Positions 22,041-33,500 of a DNA stretch of 62,095 bases are shown here, piece by piece. The stretch spans positions 1 to 62,095 of IMG/VR virus record IMGVR_UViG_3300005747_000076. The stretch is one strand, 5' to 3'. Each line of letters starts with the position of its first letter. Within the stretch, counting starts at the first letter, position 1. The position numbers and the translations under genes are program-made. The stretch comes from a virus. The notes below the pieces were generated by a model. That model had not been told where the DNA came from. It made no database searches and saw only the letters and a program-made list of their open reading frames with translations.

Positions 22041-24497
22041 TTAAGCGTGTAGCTTTTCACAATCAAATGAAATAACTATTCTTCTATCGTCTCTATTCAA
22101 AGCAGGAATATCTGTGCAAACTATTCCTAAGTATTCTCCAGCTAAAAGCGAAGTTGTTGTATATTGTGAAGATTGAGCTTGGCCAATAACATTATCTACT
22201 CCTGATGAGTTTGTTATTGTAAATGCACTTCCTACCTGCGTCCAAGTATTTGAAAGAGCATTAGCATCACTAGTTGCTTTAACAAGACTGAAAGATAATG
22301 TTAGGTTTCTCATTTCACCAACATGAATATGTGTTGCCTTCAAATCAATAGTTGTTCCTGTATTGTTTTTAATCCAATACATACAAGCTTGTTGATTGCC
22401 AGAGAATATTAAGTTTCCACTTACATCAAAGCTTCCCTCTTCAGTAACTTCTCTAGAAACGTGTGTTGAATAAACAATTCTTTCTTTAACAGCTTCAAAC
22501 TCAACTTCAACATCTCTACCTGAAACAACAGTTGTTCTTAGAAAGTCTCCAACAGATGGAGCGCTTACCATTGCAGGAAGTTTGATTGAGTTGTTATTAG
22601 AAAGTTTTGCACTGTTTGATAAAATCTTTTGTGTTGCAATAGCTCCTGCACCTGCCTTAAATTCCAATGAAGCTTCACCACCACTTGCAACGCTTTCAAT
22701 AATAACATTATCTGTTAAATTTCTAATGCTACCTGAAACTACACCGTTTTCACCTGCAGTAAACAATAAACTTCCAGCAGCTCCATCATCATTTATAAAC
22801 GCATAATCCTGCATTATTTGCTGGCCAGCAACTGTTAAATCACCTTCAACTCTTACGTCATCATAGAATTGACCATCATAAGCATAAATCTTCCTAACAC
22901 GATTTGTTGAAGTTCCAACATCATAAGCATTAGTTGTAACTGGGATTAAATGTGATGATGTATTAACTTGCCAGTTTGCTGCAACAAATCCACCACTTCC
23001 ATCTGCCAATTGTATATCTCTAACATCTCCAACTGAAGAAGCGCCTGCATTAGCTTGAACTAAATCATTAATAGCAGCTGCAGTCATAATAGAAGTATCG
23101 CTATCAGCAAAAACATCAGCTGAAGTTATTAAAGCAGTTGAGTCAATGTGTGTAGTATTAATATCACTTGCCACGAGTGTAACAGATCCTGCAGTTCCTC
23201 CGCCAGAAAGTCCACTTCCAGCAATAACTGCTGTTATATCACCTTCACCTGCAGTTAATGTTTCTGTTACCCAATTTGTTCCATCCCATTTAACAAATCC
23301 GTTTGTAATTAATGTAGTATTATCAACTGAAACTAGATCTTTAGTTATTCCTCCATCTGCAACTCTCATTACACCGCCAGCGCCCATAGAAATTACACCG
23401 TTTTCCATATCAATACTATCAGCTGAAACATATAATTCATTCCAACGTCTGTCAGGATGTCCTAAATTAATTCCTTTATTTGATACAGGTGAGAATGCAA
23501 AAATACCACCAACTTGTAATTCTTCATCAGTCCATTCATAACCCATTTGAGCAAATTGATTAGAACCTTTTTGCCAGTTAATTATACCAACTGTGTCTAT
23601 CTCTTCGCTTGGAGTAAATGCTTCATCCTTAATATTTAATGTAATACCATTAGTAAACCTATAATGATGATATGGTTCCCATATTTCATTTATTCCATCC
23701 CATCTTAATCTGTCGTCGTCTTCTGGGTCTCGTGTATAAGAAACATCACTTAAAACTGAAACGCTTTCTCTTTTCATTTTAATTAATGCTCTATCTTCAA
23801 CAGCTTTAGCTAATTCATTTGTTCCGCCAACATCTATACCTGGTATACCTAATGTTAGGCTATCATTAATAGCATCTGTAAGAAAATCTGGTCTTATAAC
23901 ATACTGAGGAACATTACCTAATGCTAAATCACCTACTCCGAACGTCGCAGTATCATAATATCTACCTTCTGCAATGTCTTTAATAGATGCTAACTGAACC
24001 ATACCACTTACTCGTGTTGTTCTATCAGGCTCATCATCTTTATTTGCAAATGGGACAGAAGCAGAGCTTTCAATTGTATGATTTGATAACCAATCAACAA
24101 CTTCCCAATATTCATCTTGCCAGTTTCTTTGGCTTCTAGCAGGTTTTTTTAGGCTTGTTCTAGCATGTGAAACTACAATATCACAAAAATGTGAATTAGG
24201 TGCCTGAAGTGGATCTTCTTCACTGCTTTCACCTGTATCTGGATTAGTTGCGATACAGAATAGACGAACTGTTCCCCATGTATCAATAATGCCTGAACAT
24301 ACTCTGTTAGTAGGGTCTTCAATAGCATAAGTGCTGCCTGGAGGATTATCTATAATAGTCCAACTATAATTAAAATCATTTACGGATCTTGTAGGCTCCG
24401 AACTATCTGCCGCAGCAGCTGTAATACTTACGGGCTGAGGTAAATCTACCTGGCTTATCCCGAAGTTATTTGAACTCATTGTTAGTGTAATTGCCAT
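22041..24497 (-). CDS. Tail fiber or tail appendage protein
   Basis: An 818-residue protein. An Ig-like N-terminal region (about 15-100; FNYSWTIIDNPPGSTYAI) is followed by long beta-rich stretches with fiber-type phrases (SGLSGGGTAGSVTLVASDI; VEGDLTVAGQQIMQD; WDGTNWVTETL) and a compact C-terminal domain. LGHPDRRWNELYVSADSID resembles repeats of other phage fibers. Probable receptor-facing appendage; trimerisation and receptor unknown. It precedes the 636-residue protein. Confidence 0.7.
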   Translation of the reverse strand: MAITLTMSSNNFGISQVDLPQPVSITAAAADSSEPTRSVNDFNYSWTIIDNPPGSTYAIEDPTNRVCSGIIDTWGTVRLFCIATNPDTGESSEEDPLQAPNSHFCDIVVSHARTSLKKPARSQRNWQDEYWEVVDWLSNHTIESSASVPFANKDDEPDRTTRVSGMVQLASIKDIAEGRYYDTATFGVGDLALGNVPQYVIRPDFLTDAINDSLTLGIPGIDVGGTNELAKAVEDRALIKMKRESVSVLSDVSYTRDPEDDDRLRWDGINEIWEPYHHYRFTNGITLNIKDEAFTPSEEIDTVGIINWQKGSNQFAQMGYEWTDEELQVGGIFAFSPVSNKGINLGHPDRRWNELYVSADSIDMENGVISMGAGGVMRVADGGITKDLVSVDNTTLITNGFVKWDGTNWVTETLTAGEGDITAVIAGSGLSGGGTAGSVTLVASDINTTHIDSTALITSADVFADSDTSIMTAAAINDLVQANAGASSVGDVRDIQLADGSGGFVAANWQVNTSSHLIPVTTNAYDVGTSTNRVRKIYAYDGQFYDDVRVEGDLTVAGQQIMQDYAFINDDGAAGSLLFTAGENGVVSGSIRNLTDNVIIESVASGGEASLEFKAGAGAIATQKILSNSAKLSNNNSIKLPAMVSAPSVGDFLRTTVVSGRDVEVEFEAVKERIVYSTHVSREVTEEGSFDVSGNLIFSGNQQACMYWIKNNTGTTIDLKATHIHVGEMRNLTLSFSLVKATSDANALSNTWTQVGSAFTITNSSGVDNVIGQAQSSQYTTTSLLAGEYLGIVCTDIPALNRDDRRIVISFDCEKLHA

Positions 24498-24511
24498 TTG
24501 TGTATGTCTCC

Positions 24512-26308
24512 TTAATTAATCACGTTATTATTTCTTAGAGTAAGAGAAATTTTAAATCCTGTAGGAACTGAATTAATACTAGTAGCAATGCTGTTTAATA
24601 CCGTATTAGGGCCTAATACAAATCTCATTCCATATCCTGCAGTTTTTCCTCCTGTGCTGTTAGTCCAGTTAATAGATTTAACTTGAATTAATCCTTCACT
24701 TCCAGGAGCAGTTTGCCAAGATCCTTCATTTCCTTCTAATAAATTGTCTCCATCTAGCATCATAAATCCTGATATTGTATTTTGGACGCCACCAACATTA
24801 TCTAGAATTGGTCCTGAATTAGGATGGAAACTTGTAATAGGCATTAGATTTAAATCAACAATATGCCAGTTAGCATACTCTGAAGGTATTTTAACAATTA
24901 AATTTCTCATCCAAGAAGTTTGTGCTTGTGCGCTAGTAATTGCTGTTCCTGAAGTATTAACTAATGCACCTGTTATTGAAGATGCTGATGCATCACCTAA
25001 AGTCATTTGTACGTCTTCACTTCCTGGTGCACTTACTCCTAAATATGATGTAAATGTATCATAAAAGTCAAATTCAAATGTAATTGGAATACTTCCGTTT
25101 GGTCCTGCTTGAACTGCTTTAACTACTGTTCTAGTAATACCATCAGGAAATGCATCTGTATCTGTTGTATATCTTTCAAATAAAACATCAACACTAGCAG
25201 TAATTGAAGTATTATGTTCATGAACGTCAATAAATCTTTTCAGGCCGCGCAGTGAGTAAGGAGGATGTTCATTAACTAATGAATTATTTACTGCTTTAGT
25301 AAGTCCTGTAGCAACACCAAAATTATCAATAATAGAAACGTTTTCATTTAAATCACCCAAATCTGTTGTAGTTGGGTCTTCTGTTCCATTACATTGAATT
25401 CTATTAATAAGACGCTGAATATACTTAAATGCCAATCTCATATCATGCAGTGTATTTGCGCCTGAATTTGTATGTCTTAATGTTTCAGGTGATGTAATTG
25501 CATTAGGAAGTCTTAAAGCATTAGGTGTCGCATTATCACCTACTAAGCTAGCTCCATCAAAATAATCCATACCTGAAATCATTTGACCCCAAACTAAGTT
25601 TGAAACGAATGATGCGAGTGTAAACCATTGTTCAACAGGATTAAGAACAAAGTTTCCGCCACCTGCATCAGTTCTTACATTGTCTTCAATTCTTCCAAAC
25701 TCATATTTACCTAGTAATGTTGGATATTGCCCACTATCATTAGTTGTATTAATATGTTTTTCATATAATCCAGCAAATAATCTTAATCTGTTTGTATTTC
25801 TAACAGTAGTAACATTAGAAACTGTTGATGATGTTGCAATATCATAGAATTGCCTGCTTTCTCTTTCAGTATCATCAAGTAAATAAGCAAATATACCAAC
25901 ACCTGAATAAGTTGCTGTTAAATCATTTTGTCTTAAAGCATTAGGATCATCATCAACCTCAGATTGTAATGATGCTAAATCAATAACACCATAACCTAAA
26001 TCAATTTCTTCCTGAGTAAAGGTAATTAATTCACCAGTATTTCTTTCAATGACTGAAAACTCATCAAGGATGTTAAGTCTTGCTTCTGCTTGATCAATTC
26101 CTAATGTAACAATAGGACTTAATGGGCCGTGTGCTGCTGTTCTTCTTATGTTTAAGTCTTGCTGTGTAGCATTTGCAACTGAATATTGGCCACTTTTAAA
26201 AGTTTTTGACGTTAATTCATCAATAATATTATAAAGTAATTCTTGTAAGTCATTAGCATCAACAAGGTCTAATCTCTGTAGTGCGCTAAAGTTTATCTGT
26301 TTTTTCAT
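24512..26308 (-). CDS. Virion protein, baseplate-associated
   Basis: A 598-residue protein not recognised. It starts MKKQINFSALQRLDLVDAND and has a helical N-terminal 40 residues and a beta-rich body. It lies between baseplate J and the fiber, the usual place of proteins that join fibers to the baseplate (gpI-like or adaptor). The ribosome site is GGAG, with a 14-base gap to the fiber. The structural role is inferred from position and composition. Confidence 0.6.
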   Translation of the reverse strand: MKKQINFSALQRLDLVDANDLQELLYNIIDELTSKTFKSGQYSVANATQQDLNIRRTAAHGPLSPIVTLGIDQAEARLNILDEFSVIERNTGELITFTQEEIDLGYGVIDLASLQSEVDDDPNALRQNDLTATYSGVGIFAYLLDDTERESRQFYDIATSSTVSNVTTVRNTNRLRLFAGLYEKHINTTNDSGQYPTLLGKYEFGRIEDNVRTDAGGGNFVLNPVEQWFTLASFVSNLVWGQMISGMDYFDGASLVGDNATPNALRLPNAITSPETLRHTNSGANTLHDMRLAFKYIQRLINRIQCNGTEDPTTTDLGDLNENVSIIDNFGVATGLTKAVNNSLVNEHPPYSLRGLKRFIDVHEHNTSITASVDVLFERYTTDTDAFPDGITRTVVKAVQAGPNGSIPITFEFDFYDTFTSYLGVSAPGSEDVQMTLGDASASSITGALVNTSGTAITSAQAQTSWMRNLIVKIPSEYANWHIVDLNLMPITSFHPNSGPILDNVGGVQNTISGFMMLDGDNLLEGNEGSWQTAPGSEGLIQVKSINWTNSTGGKTAGYGMRFVLGPNTVLNSIATSINSVPTGFKISLTLRNNNVIN

Positions 26309-26320
26309 CTGTTATCTCCG

Positions 26321-27754
26321 TTAAATTAAGTTAATATCTATATCGTTTACGGTTGACCTAAAAACTGTCCTATTGTTTGGTGGATATCTATCATCCAATA
26401 ATGAACAAGCTCCCTCGGCCCCTCTCGCTAAAATATTTGCTGAAATAATTGGTTGTGTGTCTAATAATCTTCTAACCAATTGACTAGGTAGGAAAGGTTG
26501 ACCTGGTGCTAAATTATTTACAAATTCAACAGCTGCATCCCTTACGTCTCTTGATATAACATTAAAATCTGTATTAGGAGTTAACCTAATTGAAATATCA
26601 AATGTCAAAATTTGTTTATTAGGTGGAATAACTCTTACACGAGTTCCTGCAGCTCTCCATCCTCTTAATGTATTTCCTCTATTTACATTTCCTTCAATTT
26701 CTTCTTGGAGTTCTGCAATAAATCCTTTATAAACTGTATAAGGTAATAGAGTAACTGTATCACCCTCATCTAATGCACTATCTTCAAAAAATATAATGCC
26801 TCTTTCAGGTATTACTTTATATTCGTTTGCATAATTTCTTGCATTACCATTTACATCAACTTTTTCATTACCTGAACTATCTGTTATTATAAAGTCATCA
26901 CCGTATGTAAATGTAGATTTAACTGCAGGCCTTTCAAATGAAACAAAGTTTGCGCCTCCTTCAGGAACTCTAAAATTAACACCGTATCCACGTCCAAGAG
27001 ACCCATATTCACCGCTTCCATCATCAACAATTAATTCACAGTAGCCAGGTTGATTTGGGTCTTCATAAATTGCATTAAATGGGAAAGAAACATTATTACT
27101 ATCAATGAATGATGATGCCAAGAATTGTAAAGCAGAAGTTGATGTTCTACCCATTGAATTTAAATAACGTATTGCTCTGTCTCTTAAACTTTGATCACTT
27201 TCAACATCTAATCCATTAACTAATGGGCCTGTGTTTGTAACTGAAGATGCATATGGGACATTAACTATAGTTGTAATTGTGCCTGTATCTGCATTACCTA
27301 CAACACCTTGAGCATTACAAACTATTGAAACGTTTTCTGCTTCTATTTCACCAGCTAAAATAATCACATCTTCAACAATAACATATGTTGTTCCGTCTTC
27401 TGTTGATGAAACTAATGATCCTGCTGGAATTGTAATATCTTCTGTTGCTGCTACTGGGAGTGTAATCTTTAAAACAGATCCGCTCGCACTAGTCCCTCTT
27501 TTTCTTGCAATACCTATGGGTGGTAATTCAGCAACACGTGCATCTAAATCCGACCCACTAGCATTTTCTATAGCATAACTTTGTCGCAAGTTAAACATAC
27601 GACCTTCAGTATTACTTATTTCCGTTGCTATAGCATTAAGAATAGTAAATAAAGTTGAACCTACGTTAACATCGTTTAAGTCTGTTCTATTAACTACTTT
27701 ACTTAATAAGTCTCTTAAAACTGGCAATGGAAGACGCGGTGTAAATTGTGGCAT
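26321..27754 (-). CDS. Baseplate J-like wedge protein
   Basis: A 477-residue protein. It has the baseplate_J pattern: a helical start (LPVLRDLLSKVV...GSTLFTILNAIATEI), ASGSDLDARVAELPPIG (about 60-76), a beta domain with DITIPAGSLVSSTEDGTTYV (about 106-125), then VNGLDVESDQSLRDRAIRYL (about 180-199). It forms the baseplate wedge ring of contractile tails and links hub to periphery. It is followed 12 bases later by the next tail gene. Confidence 0.85.
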   Translation of the reverse strand: MPQFTPRLPLPVLRDLLSKVVNRTDLNDVNVGSTLFTILNAIATEISNTEGRMFNLRQSYAIENASGSDLDARVAELPPIGIARKRGTSASGSVLKITLPVAATEDITIPAGSLVSSTEDGTTYVIVEDVIILAGEIEAENVSIVCNAQGVVGNADTGTITTIVNVPYASSVTNTGPLVNGLDVESDQSLRDRAIRYLNSMGRTSTSALQFLASSFIDSNNVSFPFNAIYEDPNQPGYCELIVDDGSGEYGSLGRGYGVNFRVPEGGANFVSFERPAVKSTFTYGDDFIITDSSGNEKVDVNGNARNYANEYKVIPERGIIFFEDSALDEGDTVTLLPYTVYKGFIAELQEEIEGNVNRGNTLRGWRAAGTRVRVIPPNKQILTFDISIRLTPNTDFNVISRDVRDAAVEFVNNLAPGQPFLPSQLVRRLLDTQPIISANILARGAEGACSLLDDRYPPNNRTVFRSTVNDIDINLI

Positions 27755-27814
27755 ATCATCTCCTACTTTCTATTATTATATATCATTTATATTAGTTTTT
27801 TTCCTAAATTTTTA

Positions 27815-29623
27815 TTAAATAGGATAAGGAACTCTGAACTGAATGTTATTATTTAATATGGTTTTAACGTTGAAACTAACATTTACTGTATCTTGTTTAA
27901 TTTCAATGTCAATATTATTTATATCAATTATTCGTGTATCTGCAATTAATGTGTCTCTAATGTAAGTTGATAATAGTCCTGTATCACTAATTCTACTTAA
28001 TGCACGCAATCCATAAGTTTCAAATCCAGGCACCTCACCTGCAACTGTTAGCAAAGCATTCTTTATATACTGTTTTATATTTTCCGCTCCACTTACTGTT
28101 TCTATTTCATTATTTAAATCGTTTAAACTGCAATCATTCCAGTCCATTCTAATATCATTTCCTATTAGGTCGCCTCGGTCCAAGAATGGGTTAATAGCTC
28201 TAATCAAAGTATCAGGTATATAAATAATGTCTCCAGGCTGAGGATAGTCGCCTTGGTTATTTCTTCTATAGTCTACCCAATCATTAAATTCTTGTATAAG
28301 ATCTGCATTTGCTGCTTCACCTGTTAACTTAGTTGCTATTTGAATTAAATCATCATTTTTATTAATTTCATACGGGAATGCATTGCGTCTATCAATGTTG
28401 CCTGAACCTTTGCCTATATTTGTATTAAGAAGACTTAAGTTCTGTTCATTTGAAAGCCATTCACCTAATTTATATTGTTGTAAGTGTCTTTGATTGAAAT
28501 ATCTTCTATCAACTACGCCTCTTAAATTTTGGCTTTCATTAATAAACTGAGATAATTCTGCAATAAATTGACTATTTCTTAAGTCTCTAGTAAAATCACC
28601 TGTTAATCTAGGAGTATTTAACATGCCTGAAACTAATTCATTTCTAGTTTTAACTAGTTCAGGACTTCCTAGTGTTTCAAGAGCATCTGTTAAATCATTA
28701 AAAGTTTTTCCAACACCTGTAATATTATCTCCTAATGCAACTACATCACTAATAACACCTGCAGCATTTGTAGTTAAAGACCCGATACTCTTAGAAACAT
28801 CACCTACTTTATTAAGTGCTGCGCTGGCATTTCTTATTGTTCCTCTTACACCTGAAATATAGTCATTTGAAACATTGTCAACTACATTTGATAATGTTCC
28901 TATAGCTCCTCCTACTGCGTTTATATAGCCATTTGCTGTATCTAAAGCACCTAATATAATATTATTATATGCTGAGGAATATGCATAATCATAAGCTTTT
29001 AATTGAAGTCTATATCTATAATCATGTTTATATTGTGCATTTTTACCATATGAAAAAGATAAAGGTTCTACTGCTAAATGTAAATCTTCATCAATACAGC
29101 GCAATATTAACTGTATTGTTTTAGCGTTTGAGCCTGTTTCTAATATTTTATTACTATACTCTTCTGTTGAAACAATTAATTTATCTTTAACACCGTAATC
29201 TAGGTTTGATAATTCAGTATATCTTTTTAAAAACTCATCAAATTCTTTAAAAGCATCATTTCCTGTTAAATTTGATATTCCACCATCACGTGTATATGCA
29301 GTTCTAAATGCCGTTCCTGATCTACCTTCAAATACAATGTCATGAGACCTGATAGTATTGACTTCCCTTAAAACTCCTCCTAATGTATATGTTATACTAT
29401 GCGGATTTATTCTGTTATATTGCATACTATCAGGGTCATAGGGAAAAGATATAACACTATCTACTTTACTTCCTCTTCTAATTTCTAAATAATATTTAGC
29501 AGGAATTCTTTGCAGTTGACCCCAAAAACCATTAGGATCTGCACCAAATCTATTAAACCCGGGTATTTCTTTTCTACTCCCAGGTAATGTTAAATTACTT
29601 GATAATGTTTTTGAACTGAACAT
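27815..29623 (-). CDS. LysM tail protein fused to a gp25-like baseplate wedge domain
   Basis: A 602-residue protein. The N-terminal domain (about 25-220) resembles XkdP-type inner tail proteins (FPYDPDSMQYNRINPHSITY). A hydrophobic/helical middle follows, then a LysM-like segment (about 415-470, ending QPGDIIYIPD). The last 90 residues match gp25/gpW wedge proteins (ALLTVAGEVPGFETYG...IRDTLIADTRIIDINNIDIE). These are usually separate genes. It carries a good AAGGAG site directly after a copy of the dispersed repeat. Role: links tube end, hub and baseplate wedge. Confidence 0.75.
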   Translation of the reverse strand: MFSSKTLSSNLTLPGSRKEIPGFNRFGADPNGFWGQLQRIPAKYYLEIRRGSKVDSVISFPYDPDSMQYNRINPHSITYTLGGVLREVNTIRSHDIVFEGRSGTAFRTAYTRDGGISNLTGNDAFKEFDEFLKRYTELSNLDYGVKDKLIVSTEEYSNKILETGSNAKTIQLILRCIDEDLHLAVEPLSFSYGKNAQYKHDYRYRLQLKAYDYAYSSAYNNIILGALDTANGYINAVGGAIGTLSNVVDNVSNDYISGVRGTIRNASAALNKVGDVSKSIGSLTTNAAGVISDVVALGDNITGVGKTFNDLTDALETLGSPELVKTRNELVSGMLNTPRLTGDFTRDLRNSQFIAELSQFINESQNLRGVVDRRYFNQRHLQQYKLGEWLSNEQNLSLLNTNIGKGSGNIDRRNAFPYEINKNDDLIQIATKLTGEAANADLIQEFNDWVDYRRNNQGDYPQPGDIIYIPDTLIRAINPFLDRGDLIGNDIRMDWNDCSLNDLNNEIETVSGAENIKQYIKNALLTVAGEVPGFETYGLRALSRISDTGLLSTYIRDTLIADTRIIDINNIDIEIKQDTVNVSFNVKTILNNNIQFRVPYPI

Positions 29624-29635
29624 TTATTACTCCTT

Positions 29636-29671
29636 GCTAACTGCCTATCAATGGTATTATTAATTATTTTT
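29636..29671 (-). repeat. Dispersed sense repeat, copy C
   Basis: It fills the gap between the spike gene stop (29660) and the LysM-gp25 gene start (29623), in the sense of transcription, ending just before the AAGGAG site. Confidence 0.9.
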
Positions 29672-30523
29672 TAGAGGTGTTTGTATGTAAGGATTGATTG
29701 CCTTACGACTATTTGTTTTTGCTGTTGACGATGTTATAGATAATGGTGAACCTACTATAGGTCCATTAGTTTTCATATATAACGCGCTTTGTGTATCTTC
29801 TATAGCTTTTTGTGTTTCTTCTGCTGCTTCTGTAAAAAAGTTATTAGAAGTATAAATAAGAGCCTGTGCAGTATGTTCTTCAGCAGCTAAAGTAAATTGT
29901 TGTTCTAGTATTGGAGATGCTTGTTTAATCCACTCAGACTGTGCATTAATTTTATCTTCTAAAACCTTTATATAACTGAAAAGAATATCAATGAATTGAC
30001 TTCCATCCAATATATTATCTCCACATTTTCCATATCTACTAATTCTTAAAACTGCTTCTTCGTTTAATTGTAGCCTTATTGATTTTTTACTATCTAAAAC
30101 AATACCATTTAATGATGTCAAGTTTATATAATTTCCATCATTCAGCATTATATAGTCTCGAGTTGTAAAAGCTTTTCTATCACTATCATTTGCTGCTATA
30201 GATACACCTTTTTCTAATACAAGATGTGAAGGTTTTAAAGCTCCTCCTATTGCTAAAACAGGAGCATTTTCCGAGAACATTAAAACATGAACTAGACCTC
30301 CTACTTCTAATGGGTAATGTGTATAAGCTGATCCATTAGAGCTCCCAGAATTAATAACTTCAACATTTCTATGTATCTGCCCGTCATTTAATTTAATAGT
30401 TAATATAGGTTTAAGATCACTGCTTCTAATAACAACGTCTACTATTTCACCCAGTAAAGCTCTTGGATTAGATATTTCAGTTATTTCTTGACCTAATGAT
30501 TGGTATACTGGTGCATGTATCAT
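29660..30523 (-). CDS. Baseplate spike/hub OB-fold protein
   Basis: A 287-residue protein. The first 110 residues look like an OB-fold of gp5/gpV/gp138-type spikes (LGEIVDVVIRSSDLKPILTI; YPLEVGGLVHVLMFSENAP), then a linker and a helical C-terminal region rich in Ala/Glu (about 185-250). Its position between hub and LysM genes fits the central spike complex that pierces the envelope. Confidence 0.65.
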   Translation of the reverse strand: MIHAPVYQSLGQEITEISNPRALLGEIVDVVIRSSDLKPILTIKLNDGQIHRNVEVINSGSSNGSAYTHYPLEVGGLVHVLMFSENAPVLAIGGALKPSHLVLEKGVSIAANDSDRKAFTTRDYIMLNDGNYINLTSLNGIVLDSKKSIRLQLNEEAVLRISRYGKCGDNILDGSQFIDILFSYIKVLEDKINAQSEWIKQASPILEQQFTLAAEEHTAQALIYTSNNFFTEAAEETQKAIEDTQSALYMKTNGPIVGSPLSITSSTAKTNSRKAINPYIQTPLKNN

Positions 30524-30533
30524 TATCTTCTCC

Positions 30534-33500
30534 TTAAGGTTGTGTTATTCCTGCTTCTTCATCAGTAAAATTATAATCGTCTCTATCTTCAGCAACTGGC
30601 TCTGGAGCAGTTTTTCCTGCATCAACTTTAATAGGTGTTGTATATCCATCTCTTACTAATTCATTAAAATCTGCAAATATAAAATCAGTAACACCAGGTC
30701 TATCTTTAGGTAATATTAAGTAAGCATTCCCGCTAGCATCTTTATACCATTCATATTTACCATCACCATCAATGTCATAATAAAAACTTCCAGGTTCATT
30801 ACCTTCATTAGCTCTTGTTGTGCCTTCTATAACTGAAGATGCTCCTGCGTATATTGTTTCAAATACTTCGTTTCTTTTTTCTTGCGTCGCTGCGTCCCCA
30901 TAAAACCCATATTCATCTGCTAAATATCTTACTCTAGGTATTTCAGCTAAAGATGTTTTTTCTAATGTTCCAGTAATTTCTGTTGAAGAAACTTTTCCAT
31001 CAACGTATGTAATATGTTTAGTATCAGGTAATTCAGGTATTAAGCCTCCGTATGAGCCACGTTCAAAATTAACTTGAGTTCTAGTTAATATATTACCATT
31101 TGATTGATCTACGGTGTATGTATATGAAATATTTGTGCAATAAGCAATAAATTTATTTACTCTATCATCACTCGAGTTTCCTCCATAATCAAATCCTTCT
31201 TTGACTTCATAAGTTGGAGGTGTAAAATTAACAATAAACCAACATCCCTGTTTAAGTGTAAATGTTGTTTCTAGGGGTAATAGAATTGAACCTGTTGAAT
31301 ACTTTGAGCCATCACCTATAGTCATATATAGGTTTTCTGCCATAACGTTTCCTAGATTAAATTTTCCTTTTTCTGGACTATTAACCTGAAGGAATGGGTA
31401 ATTTGATTGATAAAACCTAAATCCAAATCTAGAAGCATCTAATGCATTAACATAAGGTTCTGTTAATAAATTACCTGAAGTGTTTGGGTCTACTTGACTA
31501 TAAGGATGTTCTACTTGTATACCGTTAACACGCATTGTATCACTATGACTAAAATTCATAGTAAGTATATCTTTTATATTTAAAACAGGAAGAGGAGTTT
31601 TTTCTGTTGCATATTCTTCATTTCCTGTTAATTGAAAGGTGTTATCTAGGTCTACAAATGTTTCCTGCTGAACTTCTAATTCCTCTGCGTTTAACTTGTA
31701 ATTAATATCCTTATAATATGGATCATCGGTTTTAGAAGTAAAAACGCGCCTATAAACAGAGTATTCTTTGTTAATAGAATTTTTATTTAAACTGATATAT
31801 GGGTGAATTGGCTTTTTTCTATAAACTACACCTAATATTCCACCAATTGCTCTTTCAAAGTCATTAGCTCTTTCAAACCATTTTTTATCCATGAGTGGAA
31901 TAACTACTGGGAATAATTCATGTGTTTTACTATCAGGTTGGAAAGTTGATACGCATGCGCCCCATATAGTTTGGCCTTTAGCATATAGATTACTAACCTT
32001 GTTGAGATTTTCAATAATTTCTTTAGAAGTTCCTAAGCCTGTAACCCAAGGAAATACATCATTTCTATTATTAGGTAAATCATCAGTTGAATTGACTGAA
32101 AATACTCTTATTACATCACCTAATCTAAATTCTTCACCTTTACCAAAACTAAAATCTAGTTTTGATCCAGCACCCTTAGCTAATTCTTCTTTCAGTAATT
32201 CAGCAGCTACTGTTGTGTCTCCAGGTCTTTCTTCAACTTTAAATAATGTTTGATAACCATTTGACCTAACTTCTGGTGGCTCATCACTAATAAATCTTCT
32301 ATTAGCAAATATACCTCTAGAACCAACTCCTGGCTGATTTACAACAGTTGTATCAAATACTCTTAATAATTCTTTTCCTAATGTTTGAATTTGTTCTTCA
32401 GGCACGCCTTGTGTTCTTAATAATCTTACATAAAAAACCGCACCTTTGTCTAATTCACGTTGTGCTAATTGATACCATTTTTCAATTCCAAGATTAAATG
32501 TTAGTGATGAAGGTGTTTTAGGATATGCTAAGAAAGAAAGCATATTTTTTAAATCTGCTCCACTATCTTTTCTTATAACAGAGCCTTCCATCATTAATGT
32601 TAAAAATCTATTATAAAGTTGTCCTTCAAACCAAAATTCATTAATTACTTCCTTACCATCTGCTGATTTTACTGAAGTTACAACAGGACGGGATGAGACT
32701 TTACGGATTGGATCTGTGTCTGGTATACCTAAAGCTTCCCATAATGCTTGTTCGCTTTCAGTTTGAACTTTAACACCAGCAGCTTCTACTTTTTCATCTT
32801 TAATTTCAGGATCTGTATAACTATAATTTCTTCTCTTAGTCTCTGAAACTTTATATTGACCCATAATTAAAGGATGTAAAAACGATGTGCAATCTAAATT
32901 TAACGTGCAATCAATAATCCCATCTGCTGTAGCACTTACACCATAGTTTATATTATTAACTACGAGTAATTGTGTTAGAAAATGATTGTCTCTTATTCTT
33001 TCGTCTTCAATCTTGTTAGTTAATGAAGGAAAAGATTTTTGATTAATTGAAATAAATCCGCCTGAGTCTATTCTGCCACCCGCACTTTTAAATATAGTTT
33101 GAATGTGTTCAAATGGTATTTTTAATTCAATATTACCTGAAACATAAGGTGCGTTAATTGTTTCACTTAAACTTAGATTAGTTATAAAGGGAGTAAGAGG
33201 AATTGGAATAGGAATATCATGATTATGATAATTTATATCAAAATGGTATTTATGTTTACCTGGACCTTTTAAGTATTCTGCTACTCTTTTCAAAAGCCAT
33301 TCAATTAACTTAACTACTGCTTTTCCTGTAGTTCCACCACTTTGTGCATCTTGTAATCCGGCAGCTTCTGCAATAGGAAAAGGTATAGGAGATCTATTAT
33401 CTTGTATAGACTGAAATGTATCATCAGGCTTTAAGACGCTTCCTGTAATTACATCATCTTCAGTAAAATTATAATCATTTGTGCCTGTTCTTCCTCCGCT

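Noticed and set aside
23146-23541. Long plus-strand frame antisense to the fiber gene
   Set aside because: It has no ribosome site, is Pro/Ser-rich as expected of the complement of a Gly/Thr/Ala-rich fiber, and lies wholly within a clear gene; several similar antisense frames (46451-46900, 34333-34686, 51493-51840) were dropped for the same reason.
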